55,256 nt of DNA from Aquibacillus albus (GCF_016908325.1 NZ_JAFBDR010000028.1:1-55256); one strand, 5' to 3'; counted from the first letter of the stretch, positions 8,525 to 16,869 are shown. Program-made: numbers and translations. Notes: a model not told the origin generated them from the sequence alone.

Positions 8525-9214
8525 TTATTTAATCAGTAATTTAAATAATTCTAAATCTATTGGCTCATCTATATCTAAATCATAAGAACGATCCATTATA
8601 TAAGCCAATTTATTATCATTTAGACTTGTATTACTACTAAACTTTTCATTTAATTTATTTATATAAATTGCTCCATTTACTTTATAATACACAGGAAAAT
8701 CTTGCCTTCTAATGGTACTATTTATGTTAATCAAATTGCCAAGTATTTCATCATTATTAATTGTCCTAATCAAACTAGGATGATCTTTTACCTCTGAAAC
8801 ACTTACTAAACTATCAACATTCTTATTAATAATTTTTTCAATTGCACCATCTATATGCCAATATTTTCTCAAAGGTTGCGTAGGTTGTAATAAAACAACA
8901 TAATCGTAATCATTTCCATTTTGAGTCAACTTGTTAATTGTATAAATTATTGCATCTATTGTTTTAGAATTATCACTTGCTAAAGATTTTGGTCTTAAGA
9001 ACGGAACAGCTACCCCGCATTCTTTTGAGACATTTGCAATCTCCTGGTCATCTGTAGAAACAATTACCGTATCCAAGTATTTTGATTGCTTTGCCTCATC
9101 TATAGTATATTGGATAAGTGGTTTTCCATCTACAAGAGTTAAGTTCTTTTTAGGGATACCCTTACTTCCACCTCTTGCTGGAATTATAGCCATAAATGTT
9201 TTTCCAAAATACAT
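8525..9214 (-). CDS. neuA: CMP-nonulosonate (sialic acid) cytidylyltransferase NeuA
   Basis: This 229-aa protein lies behind an AAGGTGG ribosome binding site. It begins with the nucleotide-binding signature AIIPARGGSKGIPKKNL (residues 9-25), followed by DTVIVSTDDQEIA, LLQPTQPLR near residue 110, and an SYDLDIDEPIDLELF ending. This is the full domain of CMP-Neu5Ac/CMP-legionaminate synthetases (PF02348) at the usual length. It activates a nonulosonic acid with CTP. The gene follows neuC by 12 bp, so the three neu genes form an operon. The sugar (Neu5Ac or a legionaminic-type acid) cannot be decided from this enzyme alone. Confidence 0.88.
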   Translation of the reverse strand: MYFGKTFMAIIPARGGSKGIPKKNLTLVDGKPLIQYTIDEAKQSKYLDTVIVSTDDQEIANVSKECGVAVPFLRPKSLASDNSKTIDAIIYTINKLTQNGNDYDYVVLLQPTQPLRKYWHIDGAIEKIINKNVDSLVSVSEVKDHPSLIRTINNDEILGNLININSTIRRQDFPVYYKVNGAIYINKLNEKFSSNTSLNDNKLAYIMDRSYDLDIDEPIDLELFKLLIK

Positions 9215-9226
9215 AGTATTACCACC

Positions 9227-10360
9227 TTAACATTCAACATCAATAAAGCTTTTCTGTATTTCCAAATCCCAAATGGCTTGATCTTCTAAAATTTCAATAA
9301 ATTTCTCATCACTTTTCCCATCACCAAAAACTTTCGTAGATTTTATATTCAATCCATTAATTTTATTAATAGCATTTAGTATCTCTGTTTTGCTATCACT
9401 TACATGAATAATGTTGTTTACACTATTTACATTATACCTGTGTTTTTGCCTATTACCTATATCTATAGACGGACGCCCATATACACCAGCTTCTCTTATA
9501 CCCGCACTAGAATTTCCTATCATAAAATCACAGTGTTTTAATAAGGTTAAAAAATGTTCAAACCTCAAGGATGGGTATAATTTGAAATGATTATTTCTTT
9601 CAAATCTTTTATATTCACTTAATATTACTTTGCTTCCTTCATCATTATTAGGATATATCACTATATAATTTTTCTCTGATTCTAAAAGGGCATCTACTAA
9701 ACTTTTAATATTTACTTGTAATTTATCAATCTCAGTCGTTACGGGGTGATACATTAAAATTGCATAATTTTCAAATAAAATATCATACCGTTTCTTAGTG
9801 TCATTCAATTCAGGTAAATTATCTGAAATCATTATATCTATATCAGGAGAACCAATTATAAACACGTTTCCTTCATTCTCACCTAATTGCATAATTCTCC
9901 TTTTAGCCTCTTCGTTACTTACTAAATGCACATGAGAAAATTTTGTAATTGCATGCCTGATAGACTCATCAATTGTTCCTGAAACTTCTCCTCCCTCAAT
10001 ATGAGCAACTTTTATATTATTAAACGCTCCTACAATAGCTCCAGCTAATGCCTCTAACCTATCTCCATGAACCACAACCATATCTGGTTTTAGCTCATTA
10101 ACATAATTACTTAATCCTAATATTGTATAACTAAAAGCAGAATCCATATGAGAATCGTTTTTTTGATTAACAAAATGATAGATATTTTTAAAGTTATCTT
10201 TCTCTAATTCTTTCCATGTAGAACCATACTTTGACAGCATATGCATTCCTGTTACAAAGATATAGAGTTCAAGCTTTTTGCTATTTTCAACCTTTTTCAT
10301 TAGAGATTTAATCTTTCCGTAGTCCGCTCTTGTACCTGTTAAAAAAAGAATTTTCTTCAT
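9227..10360 (-). CDS. neuC: Hydrolysing UDP/GDP-sugar 2-epimerase, NeuC/LegG type
   Basis: The preferred start is the ATG at 10,360 (MKKILFLTGTRADYGKIKSL), preceded by GGAG. A start at 10,381 overlapping neuB is also possible. The 377-aa GT-B-fold protein carries DMVVVHGDRLEALAGAIVGA, HIEGGEVSGTIDESIRHAIT and FMIGNSSAGIREAGVYGRPS, the UDP-GlcNAc 2-epimerase family motifs. NeuC makes ManNAc from UDP-GlcNAc. The closely related LegG/PtmD makes the diacetamido sugar for legionaminate from an NDP-bacillosamine. From memory the N-terminal wording is nearer the LegG/PtmD branch. No bacillosamine-forming genes are in this window, so both options stay open. Confidence 0.8.
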   Translation of the reverse strand: MKKILFLTGTRADYGKIKSLMKKVENSKKLELYIFVTGMHMLSKYGSTWKELEKDNFKNIYHFVNQKNDSHMDSAFSYTILGLSNYVNELKPDMVVVHGDRLEALAGAIVGAFNNIKVAHIEGGEVSGTIDESIRHAITKFSHVHLVSNEEAKRRIMQLGENEGNVFIIGSPDIDIMISDNLPELNDTKKRYDILFENYAILMYHPVTTEIDKLQVNIKSLVDALLESEKNYIVIYPNNDEGSKVILSEYKRFERNNHFKLYPSLRFEHFLTLLKHCDFMIGNSSAGIREAGVYGRPSIDIGNRQKHRYNVNSVNNIIHVSDSKTEILNAINKINGLNIKSTKVFGDGKSDEKFIEILEDQAIWDLEIQKSFIDVEC

Positions 10361-10377
10361 TTTTTTACGCTCCATTT

Positions 10378-11424
10378 TCATCTCTCGATGTCATTCCAGC
10401 TTAAATGTTCGTCATTCGAAATGTCTTTAATTACTTTTTTACCGATTATTGACTTATAATGTTCTGCCTTTATTTCCCCTATACCAGGTCTTTTCACCCA
10501 TATATTTTCTTCAGAAAGAATCTCACCAGCTTTAATATCTTGGATTGCAACAACAGTTGCAAATGCAAAATTAATAGTTACTTGCTCCTCTTTAGTAGGT
10601 TCTTTTTTCCCACCTCTCATTTGAGCAATCTCACTACTTCCTTCTATTAAGTCTTTAAGCTCCTTAGGATCCATCGAGCATAAGATGTCTGGACCTGTTC
10701 TGTTCTTGGAATCTGTAAAATGTCTTTCTAATATTGATGCTCCTAAAGCAGTAGCAGCAAGACATGCATTATTATTAGCTGTATGATCAGACAAACCAAT
10801 CACTGCATTAGGAAACGTATCCTGTAATTCCTGCATTCCCCCTAATCTTACTAAAGATGGTGGGGTTGGATATAAATTAGTACAATGAAGTAATGCGAAC
10901 TGGATATTGTAATTTTCTAATATTTCAACTGTCTTATTAATGCTACTAATATCATTCATACCAGTTGAAACAATCATTGGCTTACCATAAGAAGCAATAT
11001 GCTCAATTAAAGGATAATTATTGCATTCCCCTGATCCTACTTTATAAGCTGATACACCCATTCTTTCTAAGCGATTAGCAGCCTTTCTTGAGAATGGAGT
11101 ACTTAAATAAATCATACCCTTAGACTCGACATAGTCTTTTAGAGCAATTTCATCCTTTTCATTTAATGCACACTTAGACATAACATCATATATTGAGACA
11201 TCCGTATTTCCTGGGATAACTCTCTTTGCCTCTTTACTCATTTCATCTTCAATTACATGCGTTTGGTGTTTAATGATTTCTGCACCTGAACTATATGCAG
11301 CATCAACCATTTCCTTAGCAACCTCTAAACTACCTTCATGATTAATGCCAATCTCGGCTATAACTAAAGGGGCATATTCCTCACCAATTTTTCTGTTACC
11401 GATTTGTATATATGGTTTATTCAC
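10378..11424 (-). CDS. neuB: Nonulosonate (sialic acid) synthase NeuB
   Basis: I place the start at GTG 11,424 (reading [14 protein letters not shown]), because GAGGTG lies six bases upstream and the resulting 348 aa is the family length. The longer frame to 11,523 has no homologous look. The TIM-barrel domain shows [65 protein letters not shown] and LERHFT. The C-terminal part (about residues 290-348) is the antifreeze-like SAF domain ([18 protein letters not shown]). The enzyme condenses a hexosamine with phosphoenolpyruvate. It is first in the neuB-neuC-neuA operon and ends a few bases before or within neuC's start region. Confidence 0.9.
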   Translation of the reverse strand: MNKPYIQIGNRKIGEEYAPLVIAEIGINHEGSLEVAKEMVDAAYSSGAEIIKHQTHVIEDEMSKEAKRVIPGNTDVSIYDVMSKCALNEKDEIALKDYVESKGMIYLSTPFSRKAANRLERMGVSAYKVGSGECNNYPLIEHIASYGKPMIVSTGMNDISSINKTVEILENYNIQFALLHCTNLYPTPPSLVRLGGMQELQDTFPNAVIGLSDHTANNNACLAATALGASILERHFTDSKNRTGPDILCSMDPKELKDLIEGSSEIAQMRGGKKEPTKEEQVTINFAFATVVAIQDIKAGEILSEENIWVKRPGIGEIKAEHYKSIIGKKVIKDISNDEHLSWNDIER

Positions 11425-11523
11425 TACATTCACCTCATAAAATCTTTTAAAAAAGAAGCTACTTACTAGACTATTAGAAATTGTTTTCTTTCTAAAAACA
11501 GTCATCGTAAATGATATAACCAA

Positions 11524-12640
11524 ATTTAAACAATAGTGTAATAACCTGATTATTACTCATGGTAGAAAAATACCATTTTTTTCAATTGAAATGTTTTACT
11601 ATGGCGTTACGAGCTTTATCATCTACTGTTAACGTATCCAAATAGATATCCTATATATCGCTGGTGAATCATAATCTACATCTTGGGAGTATGTTTTTCT
11701 TTGAAATTTGACCGGAAGTTTTCAATTCTTTTTAAATTCAATTTTTAGAAGTTGTAGAAGCCATTCGTTCAAAACTAGTAGTGGTTAAATGGTACGCTGT
11801 ATAGACTTGCTCTGTCATATTATCCTATTAGAAAATGAAAAATTTGTTCATCTATGTTATAGCTATTAGGAAAAATAGGCTAGCCTATTTTTCCTAATAG
11901 CTATATTTTCCAGATTACTACAACCTCTAGAATTACCCAGCCCGATGACTTAAAATGCATTCTTTACACCAGGTAATGATAAATCGCACCCGGAGTGGTA
12001 TAACGTTTTTTTGATATTGAGATTTAATGAAGAGGCTGTGAACAGTCGTTCCTTTACTACTATACTAGAAAGGAATTAATTTGGAGGCTACTTGGTTGTC
12101 ATTTATCACAGATGTTGGGTTCTTATCACAGTATTTGGGAAGGAAAACTAATACATTAATTGGGGACGCAGTAAAATAACCTTTTATCACTTTTGGTAAT
12201 ATAAATACACTCATTTTCACGATACCACTGGTCTTCAGTTATATGTCTTCTCTTCTTGGTCTAGAAGAGAGAATCCACTTACTTAACGAGGATAACTAAG
12301 AGAAAAACTAGGAAAGCCCTGCTAGGAGTTTACACCTTCAAGCTCATTATCTATTCTTAGGAGATTATTGATTATATCTCACTCTCTAAAATGTAGGTAC
12401 TCATTATAAAGCTGTTAAAACAAATCCATATTTAAAAAGTGAGATTAAATACAAACTATACGGAAAAATACTTCTACACCTCAACTTTCTATAACCTTAC
12501 AGAACCACTTTTAGACACGTTTCTCCTTCAATCATTAAATCATCCATTATTTTGAATTACAAAATTCAGCTTTTTTTTAAAAAACACAAGCGTTCTTCAA
12601 ACATTTATCAACTAGTGGAGGGCTAACATTTATCTTCATA
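11524..12640. other. Long non-coding interval
   Basis: About 1.1 kb with no supportable gene in any frame. The composition is AT-rich and stops are frequent. The only strong structure is the 48-bp perfect palindrome at 11,858-11,905. The interval may be decayed mobile DNA between the glycan cluster and the arsenic-type locus, but I see no transposase remnant in it. Confidence 0.6.
11858..11905. repeat. Perfect 48-bp palindrome without a spacer
   Basis: Two 24-bp arms meet at GGCT|AGCC with no mismatch and no loop (core AATAGGCTAGCCTATT). On the plus strand it is followed by ATTTTCC and on the minus strand by AACATAGATG. It is not a classical terminator because neither side has a long T run. 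It lies about 430 bp upstream of the neuB start, in otherwise empty DNA. Confidence 0.85.
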
Positions 12641-12670
12641 AAAAAAGCCATCCCAAAAGAATGACTTTTC
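12641..12670 (-). terminator. Terminator after arsR1
   Basis: On the minus strand AAGTCAT pairs with ATGGCTT around a 9-base loop, followed by a run of seven T. It lies about 20 bp after the arsR1 stop codon. Confidence 0.7.
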
Positions 12671-12690
12671 AAAATTTATTAACTTAAAAC

Positions 12691-13029
12691 TTAACAACAA
12701 TTCTTAGGAATACTCGCATCCTTCCTAAACAAACAACAAAGCTCTTCTGAAAGTAAATGATTCACCGCTTCTTCATTTAATGAATAGTAACTCCATGTTC
12801 CGCTTGTATCTTTGTTTAATAAATTCGCATCAACGAGTATTTTTAAATGATAGGACAATTTGGATTGAGGCATATCCATAATCTCCGTTAAATCACATAC
12901 ACAGATACTATTCACCTTCACAATTTCATTCATAATACGTAACCTCTGCTTATCAGCAAGAGCCTTAAATTTTTTCTCATATATTTCAAAAGTCTTTTCA
13001 AAGGAAACATCTTCCATTTTCATACTCAT
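12691..13029 (-). CDS. arsR: ArsR-family metalloregulator with a canonical CVC As(III) site
   Basis: This 112-aa winged-helix repressor lies behind a GGAGGTG ribosome binding site. It has FKALADKQRLRIMNEIV, then ICVCDLTEIMDMPQSKLSYH as the recognition region, then WSYYSLNEEAVNHLLSEEL. The CVCDL phrase is the thiolate As(III)/Sb(III) site of classical ArsR proteins. A further Cys pair follows in EELCCLFR and another at the C-terminus. It normally binds operator DNA and leaves when arsenite binds. The MFS pseudogene lies just upstream, and an ATCAATTATTTTTGAT palindrome sits about 40-60 bp before the start codon. A paralogue without the CVC motif is encoded at 14,494. Confidence 0.88.
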   Translation of the reverse strand: MSMKMEDVSFEKTFEIYEKKFKALADKQRLRIMNEIVKVNSICVCDLTEIMDMPQSKLSYHLKILVDANLLNKDTSGTWSYYSLNEEAVNHLLSEELCCLFRKDASIPKNCC

Positions 13030-13055
13030 TCATCACACCTCCTACATTAATGTTA

Positions 13056-13882
13056 TCAAATTCCAACCTCATCATCAATTATTTTTGATTTATCTAAATA
13101 ATTCTTTATTCTTCTATCTTCAAAAATCCACCAAACAAATAAACAAATAAAAATAAAAGCTCCGCCAAAATAGGTGATATATAAGCCATGGTTTAATTCA
13201 ATTAGTATATAGCTAATAAATGGACCTAAAGCAGCACCGAGATCTAATGAAACAGAATGATACGTCATGACTGTTTGGGTATCTGTTTTAGCCGCCATAT
13301 CAGCAGCAATCGAATCTATCAGGGTAGTTAAAGCTGTCGCAGCTAATAAAGTAATGAACGGGAATGTAACCCAAATCATGATTGGCAATTTCCACGTGAT
13401 ACCGATAAACCCCAACGATGCAATACAAAGCGAGATCAAAAAAGGAGGCAACCGACCTTTGGGGCCATCTGACCAACTCCCAAACATTCTGGCTAAAAAA
13501 GGCTCCCAGGACCAACGCATGGCTTGCAAGAAGCCTGCTAAAGAAGTCGCACCGATTAGTAATGAAAATACATAAAAATGTTTGGAAAAATGAAATTCAA
13601 TCGCAAAACTGATCGTAGATGTTAACGTACCTTGAATAAGCATTGCTATTAATGCACCACTAATAAGAACTTGTAAGATTTCCTTTCGAAAAATTAATCT
13701 TTGATATTTTTGCTTAGAATTAAGAGTACTTTTCGTATGAATATTTCCTTTTGAAATGAACCCCAATAGACAGGCAAGGCTATATATAGCATAGAGTCTC
13801 CTGCCAGACATAAAGCGGTAATGATTGACACAAAAATTACCTGTTGATTTGGATTTTTACCTTTAGTGTTCATAATTATCAT
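13056..13882 (-). pseudogene. MFS transporter with an internal deletion and frameshift
   Basis: The first 40 codons (13,882 down to about 13,765) read like a normal MFS start (VSIITALCLAGDSMLYIALP). The reading then changes frame, and the remaining 220 or so residues correspond to the C-terminal half, with about six membrane segments (LISGALIAMLIQGTLTSTIS, FYVFSLLIGATSLAGFLQAM and others). Around 150 residues expected in between (helices 2-6 and the loop) are absent. An intact member is about 400 aa. Its position directly upstream of arsR1 suggests it was an arsenic-related exporter. As it stands it is unlikely to work. Confidence 0.7.
13069..13090. promoter_or_regulatory. ArsR-type operator candidate upstream of arsR1
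   Basis: The 20-mer ATCAATTATTTTTGATTTAT occurs here and again, identical, at about 14,291-14,310. It is an imperfect inverted repeat (ATCAA...TTGAT) lying 40-60 bp upstream of the arsR1 start codon and inside the end of the MFS reading frame. Two further variants sit before arsR2. Recurrence at both arsR promoters supports an operator role. Confidence 0.55.
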
Positions 13883-13884
13883 TA

Positions 13885-13977
13885 TACAATAGTTGATGAT
13901 ACTCAGCGTGTACAGCTAATGAAATTCTATAAGGTCCAGCCCCAATAATTAGCAAATCTAACAAACATATTGCCTCC
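13885..13977 (-). pseudogene. N-terminal stub of an FAD/NAD(P)-binding monooxygenase-like protein
   Basis: A GGAGG ribosome binding site precedes an ATG at about 13,952. One base later, in a shifted frame, the minus strand reads LLDLLIIGAGPYRISLAVHA, a dinucleotide-binding Rossmann motif (GxGPxxxS) typical of flavin monooxygenases. It ends after about 30 residues. In several Bacillaceae such flavoproteins (ArsO type) sit next to an arsR-regulated MFS gene, which fits this position. It is a remnant only. Confidence 0.45.
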
Positions 13978-14084
13978 TGAACGTAAATTAAATCCAAAAA
14001 AATTGATTTATATTATAGGGTGTGTAAAAATGACGAACGATCCTAAGGCTTGCATTTTGCTCTGCTATTTTTATAAATATAGTA

Positions 14085-14276
14085 TCAATCACAACAAGTG
14101 AGACACCCACATTCTTGTTGTTCACTCACAGAAGGTCGTTTCCGTTTAAACAAGCTAACGAATCTTTTAGCTATTGATTTCTTTTTCGTTTGTATTGGTT
14201 CATAAAATGTACGATTTTGTTCCTCCCTCCTTAATTCTTGGATTTTTTCTAACTCATAAGAATTAAACAACATCAT
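14085..14276 (-). CDS. Small basic protein with a Cys-rich tail, 63 aa
   Basis: The gene begins at ATG 14,276 behind TAGGAGTGA. The product has an acidic-basic helical start (FNSYELEKIQELRREEQNR) and a Lys/Arg-rich middle (KKKSIAKRFVSLFKRKRP). It ends in QECGCLTCCD, with four cysteines among the last eight residues. I do not recognise the family. The tail looks like a thiol-rich metal site. The divergent promoter region it shares with arsR2 contains three ATCAA/TTGAT palindromes, so control by ArsR and a role in arsenic or other metalloid binding are plausible but inferred. Confidence 0.6.
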   Translation of the reverse strand: MMLFNSYELEKIQELRREEQNRTFYEPIQTKKKSIAKRFVSLFKRKRPSVSEQQECGCLTCCD

Positions 14277-14287
14277 AGATCACTCCT

Positions 14288-14402
14288 AATATCAATTATT
14301 TTTGATTTATAACCTATCATTAATCAACTTTTTTTGATTAAGTTCATTATAAATCAGTTTCTGGAAATGTCAACTACTTAATCAAATTATTTTGATATTA
14401 TA
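14288..14402. promoter_or_regulatory. Divergent promoter region with three ArsR-type operator palindromes
   Basis: Between the 63-aa gene (minus) and arsR2 (plus) lie three similar inverted repeats: ATCAATTATTTTTGAT at about 14,291, AATCAACTTTTTTTGATT at about 14,323 and AATCAAATTATTTTGATA at about 14,382. Each is ATCAA-(5-7)-TTGAT-like, as expected for ArsR sites. The first is identical over 20 bp to the site before arsR1. Confidence 0.6.
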
Positions 14403-14493
14403 AAAGATTTAGACATAAAACCTATATAATCCAATAATGAAACCGTCGATTGGGAATAATAGTGAATGATTTTCAATGAAATGGGTGAAAAAC

Positions 14494-14820
14494 GTGGTTA
14501 ATAAGATGAAGGAACAAGAAGCTTATTTGGAGCAATTATTTGAGAAATATGAAATCAAATTTAAGGCGGTAGCTGACAAACAGCGTTTGCAGATTATGCA
14601 TGTATTAACAACGAACGGTTCCATGTCGGTTGGTGATTTAATGCCAAAAATGGATATGGCACAATCAAAGCTTTCTTATCATCTTAAGATATTACTGGAT
14701 GCTGATTTAATTTTAAAGGAAACACAGGGAACATGGAGCTATTATAGTATTAATATTAACAGCGTTAATCATTTATTATCAGAGGAACTATGCTGTTTAT
14801 TTAGACCAGCTAATAAATAA
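14494..14820 (+). CDS. ArsR-family regulator lacking the CVC motif
   Basis: I prefer the GTG at 14,494 (five bases after GGGTGA) over the ATG at 14,476, which has no ribosome binding site. The product is 108 aa. It is a close paralogue of the regulator at 12,691: FKAVADKQRLQIMHVLTTNG, MDMAQSKLSYHLKILLDADL, WSYYSININSVNHLLSEELC. The site that is ICVCDL in the paralogue is MSVGDL here, so the classical As(III) ligands are gone. The EELCCLF pair near the C-terminus is kept in both. It may sense through that pair, sense another ligand, or act as a constitutive repressor. It probably binds the same operators. Confidence 0.82.
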   Translation: MVNKMKEQEAYLEQLFEKYEIKFKAVADKQRLQIMHVLTTNGSMSVGDLMPKMDMAQSKLSYHLKILLDADLILKETQGTWSYYSININSVNHLLSEELCCLFRPANK

Positions 14821-14934
14821 TATTTCTTTCATAAAAATGTTTTGCGCGTTTATTTCAGTGAATTTTTTTACTGATGATAGCAGGTTCAACCTGAAACAGA
14901 AAAAAAACCTTACGTATAAAGCTTAAAAGAGAAG

Positions 14935-14962
14935 GGATGTCAAAACTGAAATTTTGACATCC
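14935..14962 (-). terminator. Terminator after the isocitrate dehydrogenase gene
   Basis: GGATGTCAAAA (14,935-14,945) pairs perfectly with TTTTGACATCC (14,952-14,962). On the minus strand it follows the stop of the dehydrogenase by about 12 bp and leads into CTTCTCTTTT, a modest T-rich tail. Confidence 0.7.
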
Positions 14963-14973
14963 TCCACTATTAC

Positions 14974-16437
14974 TTATTGACCTTGTCCCAGTGAATAGCC
15001 CAATTCATCATTAAAGCGATAGAGATTTTCAATTTTTATAAAATCTAAACCAGCTTGTTGAACTCGATCTAGCAGCCCAATAATATCTTGATTGGTTATA
15101 GCCTCTTGTTCCTTATTTATTTGGAAGCGGCAGCGCCAGTGGTCAGTAGCGAATGTTTCAGGAAAGCCTTGCGGATATACTTTTACTCCACGGTTAGTAA
15201 TGACAGCTAATTCGAATTCTGGACCTGCAATGGATTCTAACTTTTGTCCGATTTCATCAGGGGTTAATTGATCATCAAATAAAAACACATCTACACCATC
15301 CAATTGACGAACAACACCTTGCTTTTTCCGGTCTTTAGCCAATGGGGCCAGTTTATATTGATCTTGTCTGGATGGTTGCCCATTTTCATATGTTACTGGC
15401 TTGAAGGTTGTAGGAGTTTGTCCAAGCCTTTCAATGACAGCCTCTGCAAACGCCATTGTTCCGACGGAGGCACCGCCTTTTGCAATATCCCCTGTGTTAA
15501 CGCCGTCTTCTAACGTTTTAAGCCATGCATTATGAATTTTGGTTGCTATTTCTGCTTGACCAATATGAACCAACATCATAATCGCACCATGAATTAAACC
15601 GGATGGATTGGCAATTCCTTTACCAGCAATGTCTGGTGCACTTCCGTGAATGGCTTCAAACATAGCGACATTGTCCCCTATATTGGCTGAACCAGCAAGT
15701 CCAACACTTCCGGTTATTTGTGCAGCTACGTCAGATGCAATATCACCGTATAGGTTTGGCATGACAACTACATCAAAGTCTTGTGGCGTATCTGCCAGCT
15801 TTGCCATTCCAATATCAATGATCCAATGCTCTGTTTCGATATCAGGATACTCTTCTGCAATCTCATCAAAAACTTTATGGAAAAGTCCATCTGTCAGCTT
15901 CATGATATTATCTTTCGTAAAGCATGTAACCTTTTTTCGATTATTTTTTTTTGCGTATTCAAAAGCATACCGAACAATTTTTTCCGTACCAGGTCGTGTA
16001 ATTAATTTTAAACATTGAACGACTTCAGGGGTTTGCTGATGTTCAATTCCTCCATATAAATCCTCTTCGTTTTCACGAATAATAACAAGGTCCATATCAG
16101 GGTGTTTTGTTTTGACAAACGGATCATAAGACACATTTGGTCTTACGTTAGCATACAAGCCCAATGTCTTACGGATCGTTACATTTAAGCTTTTGTAGCC
16201 TCCACCTTGTGGAGTAGTAATTGGCCCTTTAAAAAATACTTTATTACGCCGTAGTGATTCCCATGCCTCATCTGGAACACCAGAAGTATTACCTGATAAA
16301 TAAACCTTCTCTCCAACATCAATAAATTCAGGTTCAATCCTTGCTCCTGCATGTTCCAATACCTTGAGGGTGGCATCCATAATTTCAGGTCCAATTCCAT
16401 CTCCTCTGGCAACCGTAATCGTAGTTTTTTGTTCCAT
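14974..16437 (-). CDS. Isocitrate dehydrogenase, long (Thermus/Rickettsia-type) form
   Basis: This 487-aa decarboxylating dehydrogenase starts TITVARGDGIGPEIMDATLK, the family opening. The substrate loop reads YKSLNVTIRKTLGLYANVRP, followed by LVIIRENEEDLYGGIE, and the metal/active-site region by MPNLYGDIASDVAAQITG. The coenzyme region is EAIHGSAPDIAGKGIANPSG. About 140 residues beyond the usual 340-residue catalytic fold form an extra C-terminal domain (from about residue 350), as in the 480-500-aa isocitrate dehydrogenases. The normal Bacillus Icd is about 420 aa, so this may be a second isozyme. NAD versus NADP preference is not settled by inspection. It is transcribed alone, with its own terminator. 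Confidence 0.85.
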   Translation of the reverse strand: MEQKTTITVARGDGIGPEIMDATLKVLEHAGARIEPEFIDVGEKVYLSGNTSGVPDEAWESLRRNKVFFKGPITTPQGGGYKSLNVTIRKTLGLYANVRPNVSYDPFVKTKHPDMDLVIIRENEEDLYGGIEHQQTPEVVQCLKLITRPGTEKIVRYAFEYAKKNNRKKVTCFTKDNIMKLTDGLFHKVFDEIAEEYPDIETEHWIIDIGMAKLADTPQDFDVVVMPNLYGDIASDVAAQITGSVGLAGSANIGDNVAMFEAIHGSAPDIAGKGIANPSGLIHGAIMMLVHIGQAEIATKIHNAWLKTLEDGVNTGDIAKGGASVGTMAFAEAVIERLGQTPTTFKPVTYENGQPSRQDQYKLAPLAKDRKKQGVVRQLDGVDVFLFDDQLTPDEIGQKLESIAGPEFELAVITNRGVKVYPQGFPETFATDHWRCRFQINKEQEAITNQDIIGLLDRVQQAGLDFIKIENLYRFNDELGYSLGQGQ

Positions 16438-16591
16438 GACTGATATCTTCCTTTCTTATGTTGATCTAGCGGTAGTATTAGTTAATATTGCCTTATTACA
16501 TGTCCGTTATATACTCTTTTAAATAATATTCACTTTATAGTCTGTAACCAAACTCAATATTTAATTAAAAATAATAAATTTTTCCATGAAG

Positions 16592-16619
16592 AAAGGCTAT
16601 CCTATTTCGGATAGCCTTC
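16592..16619 (-). terminator. Terminator after the tiny YjcZ-type genes
   Basis: AAGGCTATCC and GGATAGCCTT form a 10-bp stem with a 6-base loop. It lies 20 bp after the stop of the second tiny gene on the minus strand. Confidence 0.65.
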
Positions 16620-16636
16620 AATTTATTCCATCTATA

Positions 16637-16714
16637 TTAGTAAGTTACATACGAGGTTCCAACAATTATTAATAGAATGAACAACACAACAATTAACGCA
16701 AAGTTGTTATACAT
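16637..16714 (-). CDS. YjcZ-family tiny sporulation membrane protein, 25 aa (copy B)
   Basis: A 25-codon gene starts at ATG 16,714 behind GGGGGTG. The product begins MYNNFALIVVLFILLIIVGT and ends SYVTY, a single hydrophobic helix typical of the tiny TM proteins annotated as YjcZ-family sporulation proteins. The peptide is identical to copy A at 16,792 although the DNA differs at several third codon positions. Expression during sporulation is expected from the family, not shown here. Confidence 0.8.
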   Translation of the reverse strand: MYNNFALIVVLFILLIIVGTSYVTY

Positions 16715-16791
16715 GTGAACACCCCCTGAGGTTCTCACGTTCTTCTTACTTCAACATACCTAGACTAAGATTCTCTTTTAAACACTTTTCC

Positions 16792-16869
16792 TTAGTAAGT
16801 CACGTAAGAAGTACCCACGATAATTAGAAGAATGAACAACACGACGATTAACGCAAAATTGTTATACAT
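16792..16869 (-). CDS. YjcZ-family tiny sporulation membrane protein, 25 aa (copy A)
   Basis: The start at ATG 16,869 follows AGGAGGTG. The 25-residue product is identical to that of copy B 78 bp downstream: Asn-rich start, then a hydrophobic helix VVLFILLIIVGT and an SYVTY end. The pair is a tandem duplication whose DNA has drifted mainly at silent positions, which implies selection on the peptide. A related 33-aa protein is encoded at 30,307. Confidence 0.8.
   Translation of the reverse strand: MYNNFALIVVLFILLIIVGTSYVTY

Noticed and set aside
13694-13882. Separate 62-aa membrane protein upstream of the MFS half
   Set aside because: Its first 38 residues are the normal N-terminus of the same MFS family, after which the frame shifts. 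It is the front of one broken gene.
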